Of a DNA stretch of 64,000 nucleotides, positions 15,789 through 23,625 are shown piece after piece. Under the pieces are notes generated by a model, which had not been told where the DNA came from, made no database searches, and saw only the letters and a list, made by a program, of their open reading frames with translations. The DNA lies in the NCBI RefSeq assembly GCF_004345665.1, contig NZ_SLWR01000006.1, positions 213,677-277,676 of the forward strand, written 5' to 3'. The position numbers were made by a program, and so were the translations under genes. This DNA comes from Kribbella antiqua (lineage in GTDB: Bacteria; Actinomycetota; Actinomycetes; Propionibacteriales; Kribbellaceae). Position 1 is the stretch's first letter. Each line of letters starts with the position of its first letter.

Positions 15789-16322
15789 AAGCCACTCCGT
15801 GCCGATGCCCAGCGGAACCGCGACCAGCTGGTCGACACCGCACGGGCTGTCTTCGCCGAGTTCGGCACCCAGGCTCCGCTCGACGAGATCGCGCGGCGCG
15901 CCGGAATCGGCAACGCCACGCTCTACCGGCACTTCCCGACCCGCGACGACCTGCTGGTCGCGGTCTACGCCGAGGAAGTGGAGGCGCTGTGCGCGATGGG
16001 ACGGCAGCGAGCCGAGCCAGCCGACCCAGTTGACGAGCTCTTCGACTGGCTGGCGGCCTTCGTGCGGCATGTCGCGGAGAAGGGCGATCTCGCGCGGAGT
16101 CTGGAGCCTTCGGCCCGGCGATCCGAGCTGCACGAGGCCTGGCACACGGCGATGGTCGAGACGGTCGTGCGGCTGGTCGAGCAGGCGCAGTATGCCGGCC
16201 GGCTGCGAGCCGATGTCGACCCCGTCGACCTGCTCGTCCTGGCCGCCGGGATGGCGACTGCGGAGCCTGCTCGAGTGAAACGCATGCTACAAATAGCCCG
16301 GCGTGGCGCGGCTCTCTCTTGA
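15777..16322 (+). CDS. TetR family transcriptional regulator
   Basis: 181 residues. The HTH lies at about 9-56: RNRDQLVDTARAVFAEFG, then PLDEIARRAGIGNATLYRHF. The C-terminal ligand domain is of the generic TetR_C type. No Shine-Dalgarno precedes the ATG beyond an AGGG one base away, so the mRNA may be leaderless. It is divergent from the SnoaL gene and flanked by two matching palindromes, which points to autoregulation and local control. The inducer is not predictable. Confidence 0.88.
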   Translation: MSPVKPLRADAQRNRDQLVDTARAVFAEFGTQAPLDEIARRAGIGNATLYRHFPTRDDLLVAVYAEEVEALCAMGRQRAEPADPVDELFDWLAAFVRHVAEKGDLARSLEPSARRSELHEAWHTAMVETVVRLVEQAQYAGRLRADVDPVDLLVLAAGMATAEPARVKRMLQIARRGAALS

Positions 16323-16436
16323 CCGGACCAGTCGGGTTCGTGGTTCGGGGGTCCGGCGTGGCAGCATGATGTTGCGCCGCCCACCCGAACCGGCGTACCA
16401 GCACGATCCCACCAGTCGATCGAGGAGCCTCGCACC

Positions 16437-18065
16437 ATGGATGCCGTCACCGCCGTCCCGACGCCCGCCAACGAACCCGTCAAGGGGTATGCGCCCGGTT
16501 CGAGCGAGCGCGCCACGCTGGAAGCGAAGCTGAAGGAGTTCAGCGCGGCCGGCGCGATCGACCTGACCTGCACGATCGGCGGCGAGCAGCGGCTCGGTGG
16601 CGGCGCGCCGATCGAGGTCGTCCAGCCGCACAAGCACGCGCACGTGCTCGGCACCCTCGGCAACGCGACCGAGGCGGACGGCAAGGCGGCGGTGGACGCG
16701 GCGCTCGCGGCGGCGCCGGCCTGGCGTTCGCTGTCCTTCGACGACCGGGCCGCGATCTTCCTGAAGGCCGCCGACCTGCTGGCGGGTCCGTGGCGCGACA
16801 CCTTGAACGCGGCGACCATGCTCGGCCAGTCGAAGACGGTGCAGCAGGCCGAGATCGACGCCGCCTGTGAGCTGATCGACTTCCTCCGGTTCAACGTGGC
16901 CTTCGCGCGGCACATCGTCAGCGACCAGCCGATCTCGTCACCGGGCATCTGGAACCGGGTCGACTACCGGCCGCTGGAAGGCTTCGTCTACGCGATCACC
17001 CCGTTCAACTTCACCGCGATCGCCGGCAACCTGCCGACCGCGCCCGCGCTGATGGGCAACACGGTGGTCTGGAAGCCGTCGCCGACGCAGCAGTTCGCGG
17101 CGCACTGGACGATGCGGCTGTTCGAGGCCGCCGGACTGCCGGCCGGCGTGATCAACCTGGTCACCGGTGACGGCATCGAGGTGAGCAAGGCCGCACTGAC
17201 CCACCCAGACCTGGCCGGCATCCACTTCACCGGCTCGACCAAGACCTTCCAGTCGCTGTGGTCGACGGTCGGCGCGAACATCGCGTCGTACAAGACCTAT
17301 CCGCGGCTGGTCGGCGAGACCGGTGGCAAGGACTTCATCCTGGCGCACCCGTCGGCGGATCCCGCCGTACTGAAGACGGCGATGGTGCGCGGCGCGTTCG
17401 AGTACCAGGGGCAGAAGTGCTCGGCCGCTTCGCGAGCGTACGTCGCACGGTCGGTCTGGGACCGGATCCGCGACGACCTGGTGGCCGAGACCGAGTCGCT
17501 CACGATGGGCGATGTCGGCGACCTGTCGAACTTCATCGGTGCGGTCATCGACGACCGCGCGTTCGCCAAACACAAGGCCGCGCTCGACCGGGCCCAGCAG
17601 ACTGACGCCGTCGAGGTCGTTGCCGGCGGCACCTATGACGACAGTGAGGGGTACTTCGTCCGGCCGACGCTGCTGGTCTCCGCCGACCCGACCGACGAGA
17701 TCTTCACCACCGAGTACTTCGGCCCGATCCTCGGTGTGCACGTGTACGACGACGCCGACTACGACACCGTGTTGCGCCAGATGGAGAGCGCGGCGCCGTA
17801 CGGTCTGACCGGTGCCGTCATCGCGCAGGACCGGCACGCGATCGCGGCAGCCAGCGACTACCTGCGGTTCGCGGCGGGCAACTTCTATGTCAACGACAAG
17901 CCGACCGGCGCGGTGGTTGGACAGCAGCCGTTCGGTGGGGCGCGCGCCTCCGGCACCAACGACAAGGCCGGCTCGATGTGGAACCTGATCCGCTGGGCCA
18001 GCCCGCGCGCGATGAAGGAAACCTTCGCCCCGCCCACGGATTACCGCTACCCGCACCAGGGCTGA
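16437..18065 (+). CDS. pruA: L-glutamate gamma-semialdehyde (1-pyrroline-5-carboxylate) dehydrogenase
   Basis: 542 residues, matching the long monofunctional P5C dehydrogenase family (EC 1.2.1.88). Catalytic residues: Glu294 in LVGETGGKDF and Cys328 in EYQGQKCSAASRAY. The Rossmann region includes FTGSTKTFQSLW, and the C-terminal IGQ-type end reads QQPFGGARASGTNDKAG. It oxidises glutamate semialdehyde to glutamate with NAD+, the second step of proline breakdown. A GGAG site lies seven bases upstream of the ATG. No proline dehydrogenase (putB) is adjacent. The large NAD-glutamate dehydrogenase of this window could take its product further. Confidence 0.93.
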   Translation: MDAVTAVPTPANEPVKGYAPGSSERATLEAKLKEFSAAGAIDLTCTIGGEQRLGGGAPIEVVQPHKHAHVLGTLGNATEADGKAAVDAALAAAPAWRSLSFDDRAAIFLKAADLLAGPWRDTLNAATMLGQSKTVQQAEIDAACELIDFLRFNVAFARHIVSDQPISSPGIWNRVDYRPLEGFVYAITPFNFTAIAGNLPTAPALMGNTVVWKPSPTQQFAAHWTMRLFEAAGLPAGVINLVTGDGIEVSKAALTHPDLAGIHFTGSTKTFQSLWSTVGANIASYKTYPRLVGETGGKDFILAHPSADPAVLKTAMVRGAFEYQGQKCSAASRAYVARSVWDRIRDDLVAETESLTMGDVGDLSNFIGAVIDDRAFAKHKAALDRAQQTDAVEVVAGGTYDDSEGYFVRPTLLVSADPTDEIFTTEYFGPILGVHVYDDADYDTVLRQMESAAPYGLTGAVIAQDRHAIAAASDYLRFAAGNFYVNDKPTGAVVGQQPFGGARASGTNDKAGSMWNLIRWASPRAMKETFAPPTDYRYPHQG

Positions 18066-18105
18066 GAGGACTGCCGCTACCCGCGAGGGCTGAGAAAAAG
18101 CTCAG
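18044..18105 (+). repeat. Imperfect tandem duplication over the pruA stop, ending in a small hairpin
   Basis: CCGCTACCCGC..AGGGCTGAGA occurs at 18044-18067 and again at 18074-18095, differing by ACC versus G in the middle. The first copy includes the pruA stop codon. The second runs into CTGAG-AAAAAG-CTCAG (18090-18105), a 5-bp stem that could be a weak terminator, though no T-run follows. Confidence 0.5.
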
Positions 18106-18176
18106 GGATCGTCGGGGTTTTCCCGGGAATCGGCGTTGGTGGGAGTAAGGCGAGGCTGCTCGGTCGTTTCCCGGGT

Positions 18177-19232
18177 ATGCATGAGACCGATTTGCACCTG
18201 GAGCCCAATGAAGCGTCTGACCTGTGCCGTGTGTTCGGGGCGGAGGTACTGAGCCGGCACGGGTGGGATCGGGCGTTCGTGACGGTGCTGGACGAGGCGA
18301 CGGCTGAGGATGCGCTGGCCTTACTCGTCCATGCTGCCGGCGCGCCGCTTGACGAGGGGTGGGCGGCTCGGCGAGTACTCGCGGATGCCGGCCCGAACAC
18401 CGGCAAGACCGAGGACGCCGAAGCCTGCGCCTCGCGCGACGGCTACGTCTACCTCGTCGGTTCGCAGTTCGGGAAGAAGCGGGGACCGCTCGCGGCCAAG
18501 CGGTCCTGGATCGCGCGTGTCCGTGAGGAGTCGCTCGTTGACGGTGAGCCGGCGGACCTGGAGGTCGTACGGCTGCGGTTCGGGTTGCATCGGGCAATCA
18601 ATGACGCCTTGGCGGACGTCGAACTGCTGCCGGTCGGAGCGTTGGGCCAGCAGGCGTACGTCGATGCCTCCATCGCCATCGGCCGGCAGAAGGCCAAGCG
18701 CTGGGACGGAACCATCCATCCGACGGACCACCCGGTCAACATCGAGGCGGCCGAGTTCCGCGCGAACGGCCGGTTGCTGCTAGGACTGCGATACCCGGTG
18801 AGCGCCGATGGGCATCCGCTCCTGGTCGAGCTCGACAACGTGGACGAGCTGTTCGACGACCCCAACGCCGTACCGCGGTGCGGAAACGTCTGGGTGCTCG
18901 GCGATGCCGGCAGTGTCGAGGCGCCGGCCGGCCTGCGCGGTCTCGACACCCGAGGCGGCGACCATTTCGACGCCGTCATCGGTGACCTCGATGCCTCCGG
19001 CAAGTCGGCCACCGTACTCGCGGACCACCCGGAAGGCGCCCTCGCAGCCTCCGAGCACGTCCGTTTCGAGCTCCCCACGGACACCGCCGGTGGCGTCGTC
19101 AGCACCAAGGTCATTCACCACTTCGGCGACATCCGCCGGGTCGAAGGCGTCGCCGTGGACCACGACGGACACGCCCACTACGTCATCGACGAGGAAGGCC
19201 ACGTGGCCCTACGGAACCTCGTGTTCGACTGA
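18177..19232 (+). CDS. DUF3616-like hypothetical protein
   Basis: 351 residues, no signal peptide. SRDGYVYLVGSQFGKKRGPL followed by KRSWIARVR, and later RLLLGLRYPVSADGHPLLVE, resemble the repeated blades of DUF3616-type predicted beta-propellers; this is pattern memory, not a search. The ATG at 18177 has no strong Shine-Dalgarno; the upstream 110 bp hold a duplicated pruA end. It converges on a TetR gene with 4 bp between stops. Function unknown. Confidence 0.6.
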   Translation: MHETDLHLEPNEASDLCRVFGAEVLSRHGWDRAFVTVLDEATAEDALALLVHAAGAPLDEGWAARRVLADAGPNTGKTEDAEACASRDGYVYLVGSQFGKKRGPLAAKRSWIARVREESLVDGEPADLEVVRLRFGLHRAINDALADVELLPVGALGQQAYVDASIAIGRQKAKRWDGTIHPTDHPVNIEAAEFRANGRLLLGLRYPVSADGHPLLVELDNVDELFDDPNAVPRCGNVWVLGDAGSVEAPAGLRGLDTRGGDHFDAVIGDLDASGKSATVLADHPEGALAASEHVRFELPTDTAGGVVSTKVIHHFGDIRRVEGVAVDHDGHAHYVIDEEGHVALRNLVFD

Positions 19233-19236
19233 GGTC

Positions 19237-19881
19237 TCAGGTGGTGAGGCCGCGGCGGACCGTGATGTAGAAGGTGGTCAGGTCGTCGATGAGGGTTTCG
19301 ATCTGGTCCTTGTTCGTGAGGTTGGCGTCGAGGAGCCAGTCGGAGATGAGGTCGAAGAGGCCGCCGACGAGGCCGATGGCGACGCCGTGGCGTACTGCCC
19401 GCTGGTCCGCGGCGTCCGGGCCGGTGGGCGGTCCGTCGTACCGTTCCCACAGTTGTTCGAGGAAGCCGGCCGCCCAGCGGCGGTTGGTGCGGCGCTGCCG
19501 CTCGACCGCGTCGGAGATGCCGGCCGCCATCCCGAACGTCACCTTGGCGACCTTCGGGTCGTCGAGCAGCGCGTGCGCGAACGCGTTGAGCAACATCGGC
19601 GCGTCCTGCCGTTCGTTGCCCTGGGCCCGCGCGGCGAGGCCCGCCATCTGCTCCTCCAGCCGCTCGGAGGTCCGCGCGAGCAGGGCGACGTAGCATTCCT
19701 CGCGGCCGTTGAACAGCTCGTAGAAACTCTTGGTCCCGATGTACGCCGTCGTGCAGATCTGCTCGATCGACGTACCGAGATAGCCGTTGGCGGCGAACAG
19801 CTTGAGGGCTGCGTCGAGCAGTTGCTCGCGGCGCTCTGCCTTGCGTTGTTCGGCGTCCAGTCCCCGTATGGTCCGACTCAT
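19237..19881 (-). CDS. TetR/AcrR family transcriptional regulator
   Basis: 214 residues from the ATG at 19881 (the frame is open to 19944, but that part holds the operator). HTH at about 13-60: RREQLLDAALKLFAANGYLG then ICTTAYIGTKSFYELF. The C-terminal domain is of the all-helical ligand-binding type. It is divergent from the secreted lipase gene, with a perfect palindrome at 19914-19930 between them, so it probably represses both itself and the lipase. Inducer unknown; a fatty acid or lipid is a reasonable guess given the neighbour. Confidence 0.85.
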   Translation of the reverse strand: MSRTIRGLDAEQRKAERREQLLDAALKLFAANGYLGTSIEQICTTAYIGTKSFYELFNGREECYVALLARTSERLEEQMAGLAARAQGNERQDAPMLLNAFAHALLDDPKVAKVTFGMAAGISDAVERQRRTNRRWAAGFLEQLWERYDGPPTGPDAADQRAVRHGVAIGLVGGLFDLISDWLLDANLTNKDQIETLIDDLTTFYITVRRGLTT

Positions 19882-19913
19882 GCGCCGGACCTTACCCGTT
19901 GCGACGGGATCGT

Positions 19914-19930
19914 AACCAGTTCGACTGGTT
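19914..19930. promoter_or_regulatory. Perfect palindrome, candidate TetR operator
   Basis: AACCAGTTCGACTGGTT has two perfect 7-bp arms around TCG, 33 bp upstream of the TetR ATG and about 97 bp from the lipase ATG. A second smaller palindrome, TTGTTAACAA, lies at 19945-19954. The regulator assignment is by position. Confidence 0.6.
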
Positions 19931-20026
19931 CTCGACATGAGCACTTGTTAACAACCCGTCGACATGCTCAACTGACACCGATCGTGATCCGCCCGTCACC
20001 GAACGGTACAGCCAGGGGGAGCCCTG

Positions 20027-20884
20027 ATGCCAAATCTGATCCGCCGGGCCGCTGCGACTCTGCTCGCGGCTGCCCTGCTCACCGCCACCGCCACGGCAGC
20101 CACCGCGGCGCCCTCGTCCGGCTTCGACGACTGGTCCTGCAAACCGTCGGCCGCGCATCCGCGGCCGATCGTCTTGCTGCACGGTCTGGGCGGCAACGGC
20201 CCGGGCAACTACTCGTATCTCGGGCCCTACCTGAAGGCGAAGGGGTACTGCGCTTTCACGCTGACCTACGGCCTGGCGACGCCGTCGATCCCGGTCGGCG
20301 GGACGGTCTCGATCGCGCAGTCGTCGGAGGAGATCGAGGCATTCGTGCAGCGTGTCCGGCAGACGACCGGCGCCGCCAAGGTCGACATCGTCGGGCATTC
20401 CGAGGGCGCCTTCCAGAGCATCTACGGCCCGAAGGTTCGCGGGTACGCCGATCAGGTGGGCACGGTGGTCGCATTGGCACCGCCGACCCACGGTACGACG
20501 TTCGGCGGGTTGGTGAGTGTCGGTGACTACCTGGGGCTGCGGCCGCTGGTCGATCAGGTACTGCGCGAGTACGGCTGCCGGGCCTGCGACGAGCTGATCG
20601 TCGGCGGCTCGGCGGTGGACAAGCTGACAACCGGCCCGATCGCGCAGCCTGGTGTGAGCTACACCGTGATCGCGTCCCGCTTCGACGCGCTGGTGACGCC
20701 ACACGAGACGTCGTTCATCCGCGAGTCCGGGGTGACGAACAAGTTTGTTCAGGACGTCTGCCCACTGGACCCAGTTGGTCATGTCGGCCTGGCCTTCGAC
20801 CCGACGGTCGCCCAGCTGGTCGCGAACGCGCTCGACCCTGCCCACGCCTTGCAGCTGGTGTGCGGCTTCGGCCCGCCGCTCTAG
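20027..20884 (+). CDS. Secreted lipase/esterase, alpha/beta-hydrolase fold
   Basis: 285 residues. A classical signal peptide (basic start, hydrophobic core to about residue 28, AAPS cleavage region) sends it outside the cell. The oxyanion-hole segment IVLLHGLGGNG (~48-58) and nucleophile elbow VGHSEG (Ser125) define the triacylglycerol-lipase family, as in actinobacterial secreted lipases; the late DPVGHVGLAFD probably supplies the catalytic His. Four cysteines after the signal could make two disulfides. GGGGGAG precedes the ATG. The divergent TetR gene probably controls it. Confidence 0.87.
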   Translation: MPNLIRRAAATLLAAALLTATATAATAAPSSGFDDWSCKPSAAHPRPIVLLHGLGGNGPGNYSYLGPYLKAKGYCAFTLTYGLATPSIPVGGTVSIAQSSEEIEAFVQRVRQTTGAAKVDIVGHSEGAFQSIYGPKVRGYADQVGTVVALAPPTHGTTFGGLVSVGDYLGLRPLVDQVLREYGCRACDELIVGGSAVDKLTTGPIAQPGVSYTVIASRFDALVTPHETSFIRESGVTNKFVQDVCPLDPVGHVGLAFDPTVAQLVANALDPAHALQLVCGFGPPL

Positions 20885-20892
20885 TCCCCGCG

Positions 20893-20952
20893 ACTGAAGC
20901 CACCGTGCTCCGGGGGAGGTTGGCCCGCCACTGAGGCCACCGTGCTCTGGGG
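20893..20952. repeat. Short direct repeat in the lipase / zinc-ribbon intergenic gap
   Basis: ACTGAAGCCACCGTGCTC followed by CGGGG (20893-20915) recurs as ACTGAGGCCACCGTGCTC with TGGGG (20930-20952): 23 bp with two mismatches and a 37-bp period. It lies between two convergent genes. I see no hairpin with a T-run here. Confidence 0.5.
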
Positions 20953-20978
20953 AGCTGGGTTGGTGGGCGACATGTTGG

Positions 20979-21170
20979 TCAAGCGGTCTGGTGGAGCTCC
21001 TGGAGTGGGGGATCGATCAGCAGGGCGGAGCCGCACTTCACGCAGATCCACTCGGCCGGCTCGTCGATCAGGTGGTCGGCGGCGTCGATTGGTTCGAACG
21101 GCATCACCTCGGCACAGAAGACGCAGTACTGCGATTCCTCGGCGAGCTCGATGCGTTGAGACAGCTTCAT
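20979..21170 (-). CDS. Small zinc-ribbon-type protein
   Basis: 63 residues with two CxxC pairs, YCVFC (Cys16, Cys19) and ICVKC (Cys43, Cys46), spaced as in a zinc ribbon. It is acidic, with no signal peptide. No family name can be given. The start is ATG at 21170 with GGAGGTGA ten bases upstream, and this Shine-Dalgarno is inside one arm of a perfect 12-bp inverted repeat. It lies downstream of the DUF2505 gene on the same strand (66-bp gap), so the two may share a transcript. Confidence 0.7.
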   Translation of the reverse strand: MKLSQRIELAEESQYCVFCAEVMPFEPIDAADHLIDEPAEWICVKCGSALLIDPPLQELHQTA

Positions 21171-21174
21171 GACT

Positions 21175-21213
21175 GGCTCACCTCCGATTTCAGGTTCGCA
21201 CCGGAGGTGAGCC
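21175..21213 (-). promoter_or_regulatory. Perfect 12-bp hairpin sequestering the zinc-ribbon Shine-Dalgarno
   Basis: In the mRNA sense GGCTCACCTCCG (from 21213 to 21202) pairs perfectly with CGGAGGTGAGCC (21186 to 21175) across a 15-nt loop. The 3' arm contains the GGAGGTGA ribosome-binding site and ends four bases before AUG. Such a stem should block initiation unless opened. No T-run follows, so a terminator is less likely. What opens it is unknown. Confidence 0.6.
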
Positions 21214-21236
21214 GGTCAGCGTAGCGACACCCGGTC

Positions 21237-21725
21237 TCAGTGGGTCCAATCCCGGCCGAGTTCGTGCTCCTTCTGCAGGCCGGCGCGGATCGCGTCGACC
21301 ACGAACGGCTCGATCTTCTTGCCGATCAGCGGGACGTTGACCTTCACGTCCAGGTCGATCGCCTGCACCGTGGCCGATGCGAACGGGGTGATGCTCGCGG
21401 TGCCCTTCAGGGTGACCGGGGTGTTGCTGATCTCGCCCTTGACGTCGGCGTCCCGCGACCCGTCCGGTTTGGCCGGGTGCCAGGTCTCGGTCTGGACGAC
21501 GGTCAGCGTCTCGCCGACGAACTTGCGCGCGATGTCCGGTACGTCCTTCGACGGCATCTCGCGCTGGACCCGGACGACCGTGTCGCCGCCGGACTCGGTC
21601 ACCTGGACGTCGTACGCCAGCGCCTTGGTCTTCTCGCAGGCCTGTTCGCGGAAGGTGGCGTCGGTGACGATCGCGAACACTTCCTCCGGGGTGGCGTCGT
21701 ACGACGCCGACAACTTCAGTTCCAT
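21237..21725 (-). CDS. DUF2505 family protein (START/SRPBCC-like)
   Basis: 162 residues from ATG 21725 (an ATG at 21737 gives four more). MELKLSASYDATPEEVFAIV opens an SRPBCC/START-like helix-grip fold typical of DUF2505, continuing to VNVPLIGKKIEPFVVDAI and a helical end. The family is common in actinobacteria and unassigned; a hydrophobic ligand cavity is expected from the fold. No clear Shine-Dalgarno precedes either start. It is divergent from the heparinase-family gene and may be co-transcribed with the zinc-ribbon gene. Confidence 0.8.
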   Translation of the reverse strand: MELKLSASYDATPEEVFAIVTDATFREQACEKTKALAYDVQVTESGGDTVVRVQREMPSKDVPDIARKFVGETLTVVQTETWHPAKPDGSRDADVKGEISNTPVTLKGTASITPFASATVQAIDLDVKVNVPLIGKKIEPFVVDAIRAGLQKEHELGRDWTH

Positions 21726-21800
21726 GCCGGACATCATGGCATTACCCGTCGGTCACGAAACCCCGCCGACCTGGACCGGCCAAGATTGTCAGCTTGTCTG

Positions 21801-21814
21801 GGCAAGCGCTTGCC
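21801..21814. promoter_or_regulatory. LacI-type operator upstream of the heparinase-family gene
   Basis: GGCAAGCGCTTGCC is a perfect 14-bp palindrome with the AAGCGCTT core typical of LacI/GalR-family operators, 15 bp before the GTG start at 21829. A 12/14 match, GGTAACCGCTTGCC, lies at 26681-26694 before the ABC-importer operon, pointing to one shared regulator. Confidence 0.65.
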
Positions 21815-21828
21815 ATAGAGTGGGCCGG

Positions 21829-23625
21829 GTGGGGTTGAAGAATCAGTGGGCGGCTGTTGGCGCCGAGGAACGTCAGCGGGCCGTCGCGGAGGCGCGCGCA
21901 CGGGTGGGCGTGCCGGACCTTCAAAACCGGGAGGTGTGGGATCACCGCGATCCCGCAGCTGTCGCAGCGATCCTCAACGAGGCAGCAGCGGATCGGGCTA
22001 AGCCGTGGCCGCACACGCTGCTCTCCGAGTACGCGCGTTACTGGCGCGATGGGGTGCGCACGGCGTACGAGGATCCGGCAGGTGAGGTACGGCGTCGTAC
22101 GCGGACGGCTGTGCTGGCTGCGGTGCTCACGCAGGAACATGTCGATGAAGCGGCGGATGGGTTGCTGTTGTTGTGTGAGCAGACCACCTGGTGCTGGGCT
22201 GCACACGAGTCCTTCGCGACGGCGAGACATGAAGTGCTGGGAGATCCGGATGAGCCGTACCTGGATCTGGGCGCGGCGGAGACGGCGGAGATTCTGGCGT
22301 GGGCCGATCTGGTGCTGGGGCCGGCGCTGGATGAGCGGGTGCCGGGGTCGCGCAGGCGGATGCGGCGGGAGGTCCGGCAGCGGGTGATCCAGCCGTTCCT
22401 GACCGACCGGCGGTGGCATTGGCTGGGGCTCGACGGGCACCTGCACAACTGGAATCCGTGGATCCACGGTCACGTACTCACAGCCGCCCTGTTCCTCGAA
22501 AGCGACGCGGTAGAAGTCGTCGACCTCGTCGTCGACGGCCTCGACCGCTATCTCAACGCTATGCCGGCCGACGGCGGCTGCGACGAGGGCTACGCCTACT
22601 GGTGGAACGGCCCGGCCCGCCTGGCCGAGGCCATCGAGCTCCTCGACCGCATCACGGACGGCGCCTTGGACCCATGGTCCTGTCCGCCGCTCGACGAGCT
22701 GGCCCGGTATCCACAGCGAATGGCCCTCGGCGACGGCTGGTATGTCAACGTCGGCGACGGTCCCGCCCGCCCAGACCCCAACCAGCCTTGGCACGTGCTC
22801 CACCGCTGGGGACGCCGCCACCAGGACTCCGACGTCATGGCACATGCAGCCGCCCACCGCGACCAGCCGATCGCACCAGCCTCGGGGCTCGGGCGTGCAC
22901 TCGTCGGCCTGACCGACGACACCTGGTGGAACGCCGCCAAGGCCGAGCTCCCACTCCCGAGGTCGACCTGGCTGCCGGACGTACAACTCCTCGTCGCCCG
23001 CAACGACAGCGGCCTGACCCTCGCGATCAAGGGCGGTCACAACGACGAGAACCACAATCACAACGACGTCGGCTCGTTCATCGCGGCGCTCGACTCCACG
23101 CCAGTGCTGATCGACCTCGGTCAGCCGACGTACACAGCGCTCTCGTTCTCGGACCGCCGCTATGAACAATGGGTGGTCCGAAGCGACTGGCACAACCTCC
23201 CGCTGATCGATGGCCACGAACAGCCACCTGGGTCCCAGTACCGCGCGACGGACCTGAAGGTAAACAACAACTCTCTGTCTCTCCAGCTGTCACACGCCTA
23301 TCCGCACGCGCCCGACTACCGGCGTACGGCGGCCTTGGAAGACGTGATCACGGTCGCCGACGAGTGGACAGGCGATCACCAGATCGAACAACACTTCGTC
23401 ATCGCCGGTACGCCGGTCTCGCTCGACCCACACGAGTTCGTGGTGGAAACCCTCGCCGGTGCCACGGCCCGAATCAGCTGGGACGCGGGCACCGGCCGGC
23501 TGGAGACGCGTGGTGTGGACGATCCCTTGCTGGAAAGCGTCTGGGGACCGGTTGTGCACCGGCTGATCATCGATACCGAAGGCAACTCGTTCCGCCTGAC
23601 CGTCCGCAGAGGAGAGCGACCGTGA
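21829..23625 (+). CDS. Heparinase II/III family protein (predicted polysaccharide lyase)
   Basis: About 598 residues from the GTG at 21829. The N-terminal ~350 residues are helical and Trp-rich (an alpha/alpha toroid), and the C-terminal part is the heparinase II/III beta-sandwich, with GGHNDENHNHNDVGSFIA near 402-419 as its hallmark; the histidines there are likely catalytic or metal-binding. No signal peptide is visible, so it probably acts on imported oligosaccharides. Family members cleave uronate-containing polysaccharides by beta-elimination; the substrate here is not predictable. Its stop overlaps the DUF2264 start (GTGA). A LacI-type operator lies upstream. The open frame reaches back to 21319 but has no coding bias there. 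Confidence 0.8.
   Translation: MGLKNQWAAVGAEERQRAVAEARARVGVPDLQNREVWDHRDPAAVAAILNEAAADRAKPWPHTLLSEYARYWRDGVRTAYEDPAGEVRRRTRTAVLAAVLTQEHVDEAADGLLLLCEQTTWCWAAHESFATARHEVLGDPDEPYLDLGAAETAEILAWADLVLGPALDERVPGSRRRMRREVRQRVIQPFLTDRRWHWLGLDGHLHNWNPWIHGHVLTAALFLESDAVEVVDLVVDGLDRYLNAMPADGGCDEGYAYWWNGPARLAEAIELLDRITDGALDPWSCPPLDELARYPQRMALGDGWYVNVGDGPARPDPNQPWHVLHRWGRRHQDSDVMAHAAAHRDQPIAPASGLGRALVGLTDDTWWNAAKAELPLPRSTWLPDVQLLVARNDSGLTLAIKGGHNDENHNHNDVGSFIAALDSTPVLIDLGQPTYTALSFSDRRYEQWVVRSDWHNLPLIDGHEQPPGSQYRATDLKVNNNSLSLQLSHAYPHAPDYRRTAALEDVITVADEWTGDHQIEQHFVIAGTPVSLDPHEFVVETLAGATARISWDAGTGRLETRGVDDPLLESVWGPVVHRLIIDTEGNSFRLTVRRGERP

Noticed and set aside
21319..21828. Upstream extension of the heparinase-family frame by 170 codons
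   Set aside because: The extension is antisense to DUF2505 and crosses the LacI-type operator; no coding bias.
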